Part shown: positions 1-10,441 of the stretch, one piece after another
How positions within the stretch are numbered: the first letter of the stretch is position 1
Layout: every line of letters starts with the position of its first letter
DNA from: Tyto alba
Taxonomy: Eukaryota > Chordata > Aves > Strigiformes > Tytonidae
Reading direction: 5' to 3'
Assembly: GCF_018691265.1 (NCBI RefSeq)
Contig: NW_024881278.1
Location: 3,920,001-3,984,000 of the forward strand
DNA: 64,000 nucleotides
Notes under the pieces: generated by a model
What the model was told of the DNA's origin: nothing
Seen by the model: only the letters and a program-made list of their open reading frames with translations
The model's database searches: none
Made by a program: the position numbers and the translations under genes

Positions 1-378
1 AAGCAAATACAATTTCCATTGACAAAAAAACTGCATAAACAGCTTTAGTTTCTCTGAAAATTTGGCTTTACATGTCAGTCCAGACCAGAACTTACCTTCC
101 TCAATACAGGAAGGTCTCTTAAATTCTAATGGAGTTTATCTGTTTTTTTAAAATAAGTTTTTATTCAGGTTGGTAGAGGCTTAGTCACTCTTGGTAGTCC
201 CGGTCTTTTCAAAGGGATTATTTACCACCTCAATTAAAGGAGAACAGAATAGCGTGGCCAATTAAAAAGATGAAGGAGCTGGAGTCTTCTATTAAACTTG
301 AAATTACCCTCAAACTACAATTGCAACTATCCTTATGGATAAACAAACCTTAGCCAATAATTGCAGCAACAAACCAAA

Positions 379-501
379 TTAAGATACAGTATCAAACCAG
401 ATTAAACATGAGATTAATTTCTTGAACAAGTACATGCCCAAATGGTAGAACTCTTCAGCAGTCTGTTTTACACAATCCAGTGTATTCTTGTCATTACGGC
501 C
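379..501 (-). other. Exon-like segment D, possible terminal exon
   Basis: On the minus strand an acceptor (TGTATTCCTCCTTCAG) opens a 40-codon frame beginning GRNDKNTLDCVKQTAEEF, then YHLGMYLFKKL, and ending at TAA. A minus-strand AATAAA lies at about 160-165, which would fit a short 3' UTR. The first 30 residues look protein-like, but I do not recognise them. The frame is long enough to be mildly unusual (rough chance of staying open 15% per frame). Confidence 0.22.
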
Positions 502-1368
502 CTGAAGGAGGAATACAGATCATCAAGTATTGTGAAAGCTCAAGTATTTAAAACCACAGAGCTGGTTTTAGCACCAGTAGGTGCAATATTTTTTTCATTA
601 TTTTGAACAATTTTTGTTATGAGTTTAACAAACTAATTTGTACTTCAGGAAGATCCTATCAATATTTGAGTAGCATCTCTAACCTTCACCAAATCAAGCA
701 ACCAATCTAGACTTTTATTGCCCCGGATATAGTATCTAGAGTTGAACATCTCATAAATTATTGCTCACTTCTGATTCTCAGAAGATTCTGAATGACCCAT
801 TATCAAGCAAAAGCCTAAATAATGTAACATTATTATTCCATTCATGGTATATAGTTTCCCCCTCTCCCAAATTCAGAGTGAAATAAAACTGCAGGCTGAG
901 CATATCGACTCTATTCATTTCAGAAATGTTGGAGACATTTCATTTCTTTGATCTTTTTTTCCTATATTTGCCATATAGGGACAGGAATCTACACGTTGTC
1001 TTCTCCCCCAGCAATAAATCCCAAGGAGAGACAACAGCAATGCAGAGAATATTTTCCAACATCCTCTACTCCCAGATCAATTTTGTTTCTGAAGGGGTTT
1101 CTTGCTCCATCCGAATCTGAGGCAAACTAAATGCCAGGCAGTATGAAGGAACAGGAAAGACACGCTTCCTGAATGGATTTAAAAGGGAAACTCTGGAAAT
1201 AGACAGAGAATTACCATTTATTTTGGCTACATAAATCCTCCCAGAGTTTCCCTGGAATACAGAAATCCTCCCCAGGACTGTGTTCACATGTTTCTGCAAG
1301 TTCCTGTTTCTCTTCCAACCTCAAAATTAGATTGTTTCCAGAATGTTAAAGGTTACACAAACAGGGGA

Positions 1369-1406
1369 ATAAATAAATAAATTAAATTAAATTAAATTAA
1401 ATTAAA
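1369..1406 (+). repeat. AAAT / AATTA compound microsatellite
   Basis: About three AAAT units change to about five AATTA units, ending in an A run. Confidence 0.95.
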
Positions 1407-1481
1407 AAAGAAACCTCGTTTTTGATACCTGGTAGGAAAATTGATTTATTTCTAAGAATTATGGTAATAACTGCCACTCAC

Positions 1482-1513
1482 CTGAGGCCTTCATACATCT
1501 GCATGTACAGCTC
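1482..1513 (-). other. Exon-like segment C (32 bases)
   Basis: On the minus strand a pyrimidine-rich acceptor (TTTTTTTCTTCCACCTCC, then TTGTACTCAAG) precedes 32 bases reading ELYMQMYEGL plus a split AG, closed by a consensus donor, CTCAG|GTGAGTG. Both splice sites score well by eye. The reading does not continue in phase into the long frame of the next candidate on this strand (379-501), so the two are either not consecutive or one is false. Confidence 0.25.
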
Positions 1514-2610
1514 CTTGAGTACAAGGAGGTGGAAGAAAAAAACCAACTTATTTTAATTTATTTTATAATTTCTATGGCTTTTAAGGAAGACATTTTAACA
1601 ACTGTCTACTACGTGCACAGGTTACCATATGTGATATATATACATTATGGAGTCAGTATCCCACCCAATGTAAATCTCAAAGTTCAGCACACCCCAAATT
1701 AAATTCTGTAATGACTTTTAAAGATGACAGTACAATCTGTAATGTCAATACTGTACTGTAGCCCATGGTTGTAATTTGTTAGGTCAATAATTCACCACAG
1801 TCTACTAAACTTAGTACTGGCTTCCTCAAAAGCACTAAAATAAATGTTTAAAAGGTTCCCAATAGCATATTTATAGTTATCTATAATTAGCTCTGCGGCA
1901 TCACAGAAGTACATCGCAGAAATTATACATATAAATCAGAACATGATCTTCATTTCACACATTCTCCAAGGGCTGGCATAAACAATTGCAAACCCTCCTC
2001 TAGATCATGATAGCCTTAACCCACAGCACAGTCTGCACAGTCAGCAAGACTCCTTGATGTTTTGTTCCTCTTTAACCACCTTGGACTTTGAGCAGAAGTG
2101 GAAGACCAATTCCTAAGAAATAACGGGATAGTTTCTCATTAGAAAACCTTCTGATTCCACCTTGTAATTCAGCCCCTGGCAAGCAGGTGAGAGCACTCAG
2201 GTCTTTGGGCTGCATTTATCAGGGAAAAGGACTGGCTGCGGCACCACACCAGGTGAAAGGGATGAGAAGGGGAAGGTGTCCCTACCTCAGCTACCGCAGA
2301 ATTCGACACAGATCCATCAAGGAGAGGTCTGTCCTTACTGCAGCCGCTCACTCTATCCAGCTGTAACCTCCTGGGTGATTTATGAGCCCTGTTCAACAAC
2401 AGGCAGTAAAACCAGAGCACTGCTTTTCAGGAGAAGGATGAACAGCAAGTGTTAGATTGGTTACCTATAGTACCTCACACTGTATTATTTAAAAAAATAA
2501 AATACGGGCAACCAGGACTTATGTGGCATGCAGAAGTTCTGGCTGTGATCTGTGGTCTTTGAATGCTTTCAAAAACTGTTCTCTACCTTTGGGATAGATA
2601 TGAGCTCCAT

Positions 2611-2640
2611 GAAGGGAAAAAAAGAAAGAGGAAGAAAAAG
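2611..2640 (+). repeat. 30-base polypurine tract
   Basis: Only A and G for 30 bases; a possible triplex-forming site. Confidence 0.9.
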
Positions 2641-2794
2641 CCTAGCTGGCAAATGTTGATGTACAAGAGCTCAAATGATACTCTACACTGCTGGATTCCT
2701 TTTTTCATCTATATGCCAGGAACAAGTGACCTAAGGCAAGACTTTTTTATTGCAACTTTTGGCAGATGCAGCCAATATCCATTATTTACAATTT

Positions 2795-2834
2795 GGGGGG
2801 AGTGCGGGTGTGTGTGGGGGGTGTTTGTGTGTTT
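2795..2834 (+). repeat. G/T-rich quadruplex-prone tract
   Basis: G runs of six, three and six (2795-2800, 2806-2808, 2816-2821) are separated by 5 and 7 bases, followed by TGTTTGTGTG. Splitting a six-G run gives four tracts. Confidence 0.8.
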
Positions 2835-3754
2835 CTGCTGTCTAATTGTCAAGTCCAGATAGGACTTCACCATATAATTATTCAAAGTTCATTTAGTAAG
2901 TGATGTAGATGAAAGATACAGGAGAAAAATACTACGTCAGTAGGAAATTACATTCCTAACAGCACTTCTGCAATGTGTATCTTTAAGCAGAAAGCACATG
3001 GCAAGCTAGTACTAAAAAAAACTCTGTGTGGGCTCGAGACCCTTTTTTCACGTTTCCGTTAGTAATTCAACATCCTTTGTTTTCCTAATCCATAGCGACC
3101 GGCAGCTGCCTGGACCTGCACTTGTAAAATCCCACTTCTACCACCGTGCAGCACAGAACAGACATCACGCATCTTGCTTAGGAAAAAACCCACAACCGGA
3201 GTCCCTGTCACCCATGTTTTAAGCAGAGCTATGGCAAATAACATTCGAGACCTCAGAAACAGGGAGGGGGGAAGCACATGGGAACTTTCCTCTGCCTTCT
3301 CGGTGTTATTTGCTTTGAGCAACTCGCTGGTGTGTTAGTGACAGGATGGTGCTGTTATACGCACGCTGCACAGTGCTGCAGCAACAGTCACTCCTGGTTT
3401 GGGGACAATCCTGGACTGGGGGACAAGCGAGGACTAGGAGGAAGGAAGAGAGTCCAAGGAAGAGGCAGGGCCGTAAGGGGCTGGCAGAACATGTATTGTT
3501 CTGTTACTCACTCCCAGAACTTCTTCTCTGGTGAAAAATCCCAAACAAACATCAACAGGGAAAAAAAAACAAACAAACAATCTAAAACCCAACAAACTAA
3601 ATAACATTAATAATTTTGAAGGTATTACCTGTTTAAAAAAATGCAAAGATTTTGGATGAAGGTTAAAGAAAAATCTTTAAAAATTGATGTTGTCCTTTTA
3701 AATTAAAAAAAAAATACATATACCTACAGCCAAAGCCCTCTTTCCTTTCCAGAA

Positions 3755-3960
3755 CAAGATGACGAAGCCTATGAGCCTGCTGCCCGAGAGCAATACACCA
3801 AGGACAAGGCAGTGAGGAGGCACCTCAGCCACTGCTAGAATAAAGAGCCCCAGAAGAAAAAGCCCGTGGCCTGCACCTGGGTGACAGGGCAGCAGGGCTG
3901 GGGGCCAGCACCGGCTGCTGACTGAGGACCCGGCCTACGCGTGGACCTGCTGCCTCCCAA
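3755..3960. other. GC-rich, exon-like patch of unknown identity
   Basis: A sharply GC-rich segment sits in AT-rich DNA. On the plus strand a good acceptor (CTCTTTCCTTTCCAG) precedes a frame reading QDDEAYEPAAREQYTKDKAV, which stops after 28 codons, just before AATAAA at about 3839. On the minus strand an acceptor-like GCCCTGTCACCCAG near 3882 opens a hydrophobic frame containing GHGLFLLGLFILAV and GFVILFWKGKRALAV, followed by a donor-like G|GTATAT at about 3733. Antisense reading of Lys/Glu-rich sequence gives Leu-rich frames, so at most one is real. It could be an exon, a decayed retrocopy or chance. Confidence 0.25.
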
Positions 3961-5510
3961 CAAGTTCAAAAGTTAAACTCAGCCTGACTCAGTTCAACTG
4001 AGCAGGAGGTTATGGAGTTACAGCTGACAAATTTTTGGTGTGGTATTTCAGCAGGGTGACAAACTCGTACTAACTTGATGCCATTTGTCATATGACAAAT
4101 CCATCTAATGGCCACAGGTCCTGAACTTTCCCTCTGGTTAGATGAGGGCAATTAGGCAGGTGACAGTTCATTACCCAGCTACATCCATACTTCTCTCTTC
4201 TGCTCCTGGGACAACCAAAACCTAAACTACAGAAAGGCTGAAGAGAAAGGGGGTGAGGGGGAGCCAAAGCAGTTTCTGTATCAAATACACGACATGAAAT
4301 ACGCTTCGCCTTTACTTGCTTTCTTTCAGGGCTCACTGCAAGTAACTACATCTTGATGCCCTCCTTTGATTTCACTCATGACATGCTCCTTTTTGCAAGT
4401 ATCTTCTAGCTAGTGATAAGAGTAAGCTTTGAGCTGGAATTTGCAAATGCACTGAGTGTAGGAGTTGCTCAAGTCCCCCTGGAATAAATGGTATAAGTAC
4501 TAGCACTGCTAATGGAGGAAGGCAGCCACGAATAATTCCTCTGAGACATGAGCTTGTATGATTTACCTATCCTGCTAGGACTCCTGGAGGACAGAGGATC
4601 TTTGGCAAAGCTGCACTTTGAACATCTCTTTCTAAGATAGCATAGCAACAAAATTAGTGTAAATGACTAATGGCAGACCAAAAAAAGCTTCAGTAATATC
4701 ATTTTGCTGTGCACTAAATACAGTACAAATGTGTGCATTCTGTTCTGAAATGCACCTCTAACAAAAAGCAAAGGATAGCTTTTAAGCCCTATTTTAACAC
4801 TCTTCTTTGCACATCCCTTTTAAAGATGAAGGGTCAGATATTGCCCAGTTTCTGCAATCCTTGAGCAAAACATTGTAGGGTGACACACCACAACACAAAT
4901 AACTTGACCATTGCTACCAAATCAAGAGTGGCAGCAGAGTTCAGTACCTCATAGAGTGTTCATGCAGAATTATAGGAATCAAAACTGGAAGAAAAAATTG
5001 CTCCTCAGCGAGCGTGGGAATAGACTACCGTAGTGCTCCAGATTCCTCAACAAACCCTGTGCAAGTTCTGCTTCTCCTAACTTAAACAGGTGATGGAAGG
5101 AACTGTGCTGCTAGATTATTCACGTCTGTCTCGCTGACGCCAAGCCTGAGCAGCTCCTCTAGCCATGGCAGAACCAGGTTGATGTTCCTGCTAAATTGGG
5201 CTGCAAGACACCTACTCCAGGCAAGCAGGACAGCTCACAGTTTCTCCGGGAGAGAAGCCGCCGCACACCCACAGACTGCCAGTTACGCTCCAAAGCTCGG
5301 CTGAGAGCACCCACCAGTCCTTGTCCCTGCTTCCACAGGCGACGTAACCTGATGATCTCAGTCCCACTCTAGCTGGAGAAATAAAGGTTCATGCAATCTG
5401 GAGAAACAAGCATTTGAGCAGGCTCTTGTTGGCATGCCGAGCCGATAGATCCCATCATTTCCTTTCATTTAATTTTTGCTGTCTGTAGTTAAGAAGTCTC
5501 TGAATTTGTT

Positions 5511-5529
5511 AAAAAAAAAAAAAAAAAAA
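5511..5529 (+). repeat. A19 homopolymer
   Basis: Nineteen A following GAATTTGTT. Confidence 0.95.
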
Positions 5530-5897
5530 CACCTTACTCCTAGCTTGTTGCACATAGGCTGAAGGCTGAGGAAATGCTAAGGGTCAAAAAGGCTAAACTG
5601 CCTATCCAGCTCTGGAAGCCCTGCCAGCCCTGCCTCCCGGCTAACAGCATCCCTACCAAAGATGCTGCCTGTACTTCCACAGGCAGGATCTGCTCATCTC
5701 TCACTATAGCTCCTATTTGATTTCCTCTTCTTTCCTTTCAGCCCTTCAGAGGACTTCTTTCTTGGCATCCCCTCCTCAGGCTCACCATTTCCTAACCCTG
5801 TCAAAGCCACTGCTTGTCTATTCCAAGTTTTGGGTATTTTTGTTTGTTTGTTTTTTTTTTTTTTTTTAAGCATTTACAAAAGTGACGGCATGACCTC

Positions 5898-5918
5898 TTG
5901 TAAAAGTCACTTTTACAA
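5898..5918. repeat. Perfect 21-base palindrome
   Basis: TTGTAAAAGT and ACTTTTACAA flank a single central C. It could be a dimeric protein-binding site or chance. It lies 30 bases right of a T-rich tract. Confidence 0.9.
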
Positions 5919-6078
5919 CACATCAAAGGGACAGCCAGAAGACAAGCACGCACTTCTCCTCCATGCATGCTGCATGTAGCATCAGCCTGACTCGCTGGCG
6001 TGGGAAGCAGGAGGAGCTGGGCCTCTTCTTCCCCGAGCTAGTGACTGCAGCTCACTAGTGTCCTCTATCCCCACGCAG

Positions 6079-6178
6079 CACTGGGAGGTGGATTCAGCTG
6101 CTGCCTGCGGGGTTAAGGGAAGGTTGTGGACAATTTACTGCTGGACAATTTCTCCCAGCACTGGATTAAGCCAGAGGT
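6079..6178 (+). other. Exon-like segment F (about 98 bases)
   Basis: On the plus strand a good acceptor (TGTCCTCTATCCCCACGCAG) precedes a segment, open in one frame (HWEVDSAAACGVKGRLW onward), that ends at a consensus donor, CCAGAG|GTAAGC. It lies in a locally GC-richer patch (5985-6110). It could be a non-coding transcript exon or chance. Boundaries are approximate. Confidence 0.18.
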
Positions 6179-7270
6179 AAGCCCCGCCTGGAAGCTAAAA
6201 TGCCTGAATGCAGGTAGGGACATCATTCATGGCCCAACCTCACCTGTACAAAGGGAAAGGCGTCACTCCCGCGTGACAGCCAAGCAACAGCTCTGTCAGT
6301 GTGCAAGAAAGGCATGGAGAAGAGCACTAAGTCCCCGCAGGCTCCCCCTTGGGCTTGAATTTCCAAAGCTCTTCAACCAACAAATTTCAGCCATCCACTC
6401 CCTTCAGCAGAAAGCCAGAAGTTATTACCATAGCTAATTGCTGCAGCTAAAAGACGCCTTCCCCTTCAGCACACGGCTAACACAGTGCAAGGCTCTGAGG
6501 GCGCAGTGATAGGCAGGAAGAAAGGGGGATTTTAAGACCCGATTTCTATTTCTGCTACTTCAGGTATTTGTTAGAAACTTCTCCGAAGTCAGCAACAGAA
6601 TAGAAGTGTTACTCCTAGGTCCAATCCTCTTCACAAACACAAGAACCATTACAAGTCAGCACTAAACATAAGTGTAATGCTAAGCATATATTTATCTAAT
6701 TTAATACTAGATGCTATGCCAGCCTATACAGGGGTAGGGTCTAAAAAAACCTCCAAAGGTTACATGGGAATTTTAGAAACAGACATTTATTGAAAGTAAC
6801 AGCCTGGCACTCTGTAGAGCGTAAGAGCTGTGCTGAGGACGTGTGGGAGCGTACGTTACAGCTTGCAATCTGGAGTTCCTGCTTCCATTTATCTGCCACT
6901 TCCTTTCTGTAGTTTCTTCTCCCTCTTAATATTCCCAGTTCTGGACTATCGAGTGTAAGTGGTCAGGCTAGCAGTAGCTGTGCTCAGAGGGACAGAAAGA
7001 TTCCTGTCCCACGAGAGCAGAAAGGTCCCCCCCAAGGCTGAGCTGTGAGCAGGGCACAGCGCATCTGCTCCACGCCGCCAGCAGCTGGAGACCGCCTTCA
7101 CCCCCCGGCCTCACCAGGTCACCCAGGGACTGTCCCTACTCCAGGAGCAATCCCTCCTGATGCCTCAAGCGAACAGCCCTTTTGACACCTGCTCCACCTG
7201 TGCTAGCTTTGGGAAGCTTTGCAGCAGCAGCACTGTTGCACTAGGGTGGTTCTGGTGGGTGGTTGTGTTG

Positions 7271-7310
7271 TTTTTTTTTTTTTGTTTGTTTGTTTGTTTG
7301 TTTGTTTTTT
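7271..7310 (+). repeat. T run plus (TTTG)6 microsatellite
   Basis: Ten T, then six perfect TTTG units (7281-7304), then six T. Confidence 0.97.
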
Positions 7311-8563
7311 AATCAAAGAGAGACCCTTAAGCAGCTGTAGAGTTTCCATTTGGGTGGTGAGGCTCGACGGTTCAATTTCACTTTAAAGTAGCTGCAGCAG
7401 CCAAACAGATTTGCTGGCAACCATTCATGTCACTCGATACACCGCAGTCACCTCCTCTGCCAGCAATTTTGGCGGCACAGAGCCTGTGCTGGATTCGTAT
7501 GCGCAAGGTAGGATTTCACAAATGACCCTTCACGCAAGTAAAATCTGAACACAAACCCAAATATACGGTTATTTCAGGCTCAGGATGCTCACTCTAACCA
7601 TAATGAAGTTCCTCAGGTTTATTTAGCACGTCATTACACATCAAGGCGTAGCAAGCACATCTTTTGACTGACCAGCACACACGAGCAAGAGAAGGAAGGA
7701 CACGGCTGCTGAAACACCATCTCCCATACCTGCCCTCTCCTGCAATTTCTACAGACTTTTGCAGGGTTTGGAGCAAGAAGGAAATAAAGTTTATTTCAGA
7801 ACATTCACTTGGGAAATAGGTAGGGCAAGGAAAAAGCAGATTTCCATTTTAAATAAAAATCTTAAGGAGACATTCTCTTTTAATGATGACTGAGCATTTT
7901 CTATGAGAAGAGAATTAACCCTGTTTTCTCCTTTCTGCTTCTCTGAAGCAGCTCATTTCCTTACAGTCGCTATTTTGCAGAAATATTGTGTATTTCCTCA
8001 GAAATCTCTTGCTATCAGCATCTGAACTTATCTTTAGTAACATGACAGCACGTTGCTGTCCTTGAGTTCTGGAAGAAGGAAAACTACATTTGTCCTCCCA
8101 CAACAAGGCAAGCCAAAGTAATTTGGGGGTTAATTTTAAATTGCACATATGTTTAAAACATGTATGAAAAAATACTTTTGAAGTATTGGTGCATGTCATG
8201 GACCATCAACTTCAACTTCTCCTGGCCTTTGATAGCTTGCTGTTTAGTCACAATGGAGGAGAGGAAGTTCTTTCCTTTTGTGGTAAAAAAGAAAAATAAA
8301 CAATGCCTTTCCACTCCTCCAAACCAACTCCTCCTTACACACACACATCAGACAACCCAAAAACCAAACAAACAAAAGCCCCAGAGGAAATCAACATAAA
8401 AAACCAAACAAGCATGAAATTCCTTAAAATATATCACCTTTGAAGAGAACATTTGGCAACCACTTCAAAATAATAAACTGGGACATGCAACCCATACTGT
8501 ATCTCCTCCCTTTGCAAAAATAAATTGAGAAATCCTATGCCACTGGAGAGATCCATCATCAGA

Positions 8564-8565
<2 letters not shown>

Positions 8566-8594
<29 letters not shown>

Positions 8595-8600
8595 CAAAAC
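8566..8600 (+). repeat. (AAAAC)7 microsatellite
   Basis: Seven perfect AAAAC units, preceded by an imperfect A-rich unit. Confidence 0.97.
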
Positions 8601-9189
8601 AGTGGGGCTTTTGTATGTCCATGTGTCTGCAAAGGCTGAGGTCGGCAGACCTACCAGTATTGGTTGATTTTGCCATCTTCAAAGACATTTAATCTTGTTT
8701 GAAGTGTAGCTCACTATTTAAAGTTGGTAAGTGACAACTTCTACGTTTTACAGAATGTCATTTAAATTAGCTGGAAAAAAAATAGTAACTGTTTGGGTAT
8801 TCTCACCCCACCACCAAAAAATACACATCAAGGGGTCCTTCTATGTGACACCTTGTATTTTATAGTTGTGTCCAATGATCCAAGAAAATCTTTAAACAAG
8901 CTTTGGTATTATATGATGTTTTAAAATTATGCACTTAAGTTTTCTGTTATTTGCTCTTGTTCTTTTTTTAAAAAACTATTTAAAAGTTTTCCTTTTATCT
9001 ACAATGGCAAGAAAACTCCTTTCTCAATACAAGCAAAAATCTGACTGTTACATAATTAAAGGACTGCAGAAATTATGATTTTAAACAAAGCAGCAAATAT
9101 GATGAGGATTATGCTATAACATAACTTCACGGGATCTATGAACATCTGAACAACCAGGTGAACCAGAGGCAAAAAGTACAGCACCTCTG

Positions 9190-9232
9190 ACATCAACGGG
9201 AATTGCACCACTGATTTCAATAGGACTAGATT
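9190..9232. repeat. Half-copy of the 'TCAATGGGA' dispersed repeat
   Basis: Two spaced motifs, CATCAACGGGAATTGCA and ACTGATTTCAATAGGACTAG, match the alternating 'tgacTTCAAtGGgA' pattern of the palindromic repeat found 650 bases to the right. The copy is diverged and its ends are unclear. Confidence 0.35.
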
Positions 9233-9741
9233 CTTCATATTCCCTGCCCAAATTTCATTTCTTTTGTGTGAGTCAATGATGCCTTGGCATCTTGCCCTCC
9301 TGTTGCGAGTCACAATTTGTAAATGAGTCTTGAAGGTTAAAAAAAAAAAAGTGTAAGGAAATGAGATTTTCTACTGCTAAAACAAAAATCACAATGAAGT
9401 ATTACAGTAGATTTCCCAAAAGTGCATATTGGTCACTCTTCTGATAAGAAAATGTTAAAAATAAAATCCAAAAGGTGACTCATTTGGCTTTTACCGCAAC
9501 CCGCAGCAGCAAAGCCTTCCGCCAGGGAGATGCTCTGACCCGCGAAACGACAGCTACATTAACATCTCACCATCTGTATTTTCACACGGGTGCTCCCGAG
9601 CAGCCGCCCCGAAGATGCCTTCGCCGCATGAAACAAGGCTAAGCAGAAAGCAGGTGTAATGGGGAAAAAACACATGGCAAATTTCAGGCTGTAAATGATC
9701 CTCTTCTAAACACAAGGTACATTAGTCTGCTCTACAGGATA

Positions 9742-9770
9742 ATCATCATCATCATCATCATCATCATCAT
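9742..9770 (+). repeat. (ATC)n microsatellite, about 9.7 copies
   Basis: A pure ATC repeat of 29 bases without interruption. Confidence 0.97.
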
Positions 9771-9872
9771 ACTATGTCTCGGAAGAAATCCGGAGACATA
9801 TCTAGCTGTCTGTTTTGCAAACAGAGTTAATGAGAGTCATGTGGATAATGTTTTTCATTAAATTGAGGATAT

Positions 9873-9940
9873 GAGCCTGATTCAACTCTACTGAAATCAA
9901 TGGGAGTCTTTCCATTCATCTTAATGAGGCTGAATCAACT
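9873..9940. repeat. Imperfect palindrome, dispersed 'TGAAATCAATGGGAG' family
   Basis: The segment reads almost the same on both strands about a centre near 9907. It opens with CCTGATTCAACTCTACTGAAATCAATGGGAG, broken here as CCTGATTCAA then CTGAAATCAATGGGAG, and closes with the complementary AATGAGGCTGAATCAAC. Roughly seven in ten arm positions pair by eye. Related half-copies occur at about 9190-9232, 18186-18210, 21499-21545, 35936-35984, 42372-42411 and 43542-43564. This looks like an old interspersed amniote repeat rather than a local regulatory hairpin. I cannot assign a Repbase name. Confidence 0.5.
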
Positions 9941-10415
9941 TTTATAACACTAGAATGCAAAACCCTTCACTCATTCTGCCTCACAGAAGGTATCTGCTAT
10001 TTTCAGAAGAGTCTACAGACAACGTTACACACCAAAAACTAGTCAAATGAGGTCAGAAAAAAATGTATATCTGTGAGGGCATTTCCACATGGAAATGCCT
10101 TACGTCAGTAGGAAATATCTACATATTAGCCCCACCCTGCTTTTTTTCAGGATTATCTTCATACTCAAAGAATCATGTATTCTTACACTTGATCTGGAAA
10201 AACCTCAGGAGGTCCTGACAAAGAAGTAATGTGCATGTGGGATATGTTCAGGGAACGGAATTGTAACACAGTCTTACATTTTTATATAAAACAGTGTTCA
10301 CATTATGAATGTGAGGAAAATAAAATACAGTGGTTTTAAAAAACCTAAAGAAACTGCCTCATTTTTTTTTCCCAGCTAGAAACAACCTGATTAGTCTCAA
10401 GCACTCCTTTACATG

Positions 10416-10441
10416 AAAAAAAAAAAAAAAAAAAAAAAAAA
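10416..10441 (+). repeat. A26 homopolymer
   Basis: Twenty-six A following TTTACATG, with no AATAAA at tail spacing. Confidence 0.95.

Noticed and set aside
88..165. Perfect minus-strand donor AAG|GTAAGT at about 96
   Set aside because: The only nearby acceptor-like AG has an A-rich tract before it, and all three frames of the enclosed segment contain stops.
7366..7376. GGTTCAATTTC as a tRNA B box
   Set aside because: It departs from GGTTCRANNCC and no A box or cloverleaf fits around it.
9742..9770. ATC repeat as a poly-Asp/His/Ile coding tract
   Set aside because: No long frame runs through it; it is a plain microsatellite.
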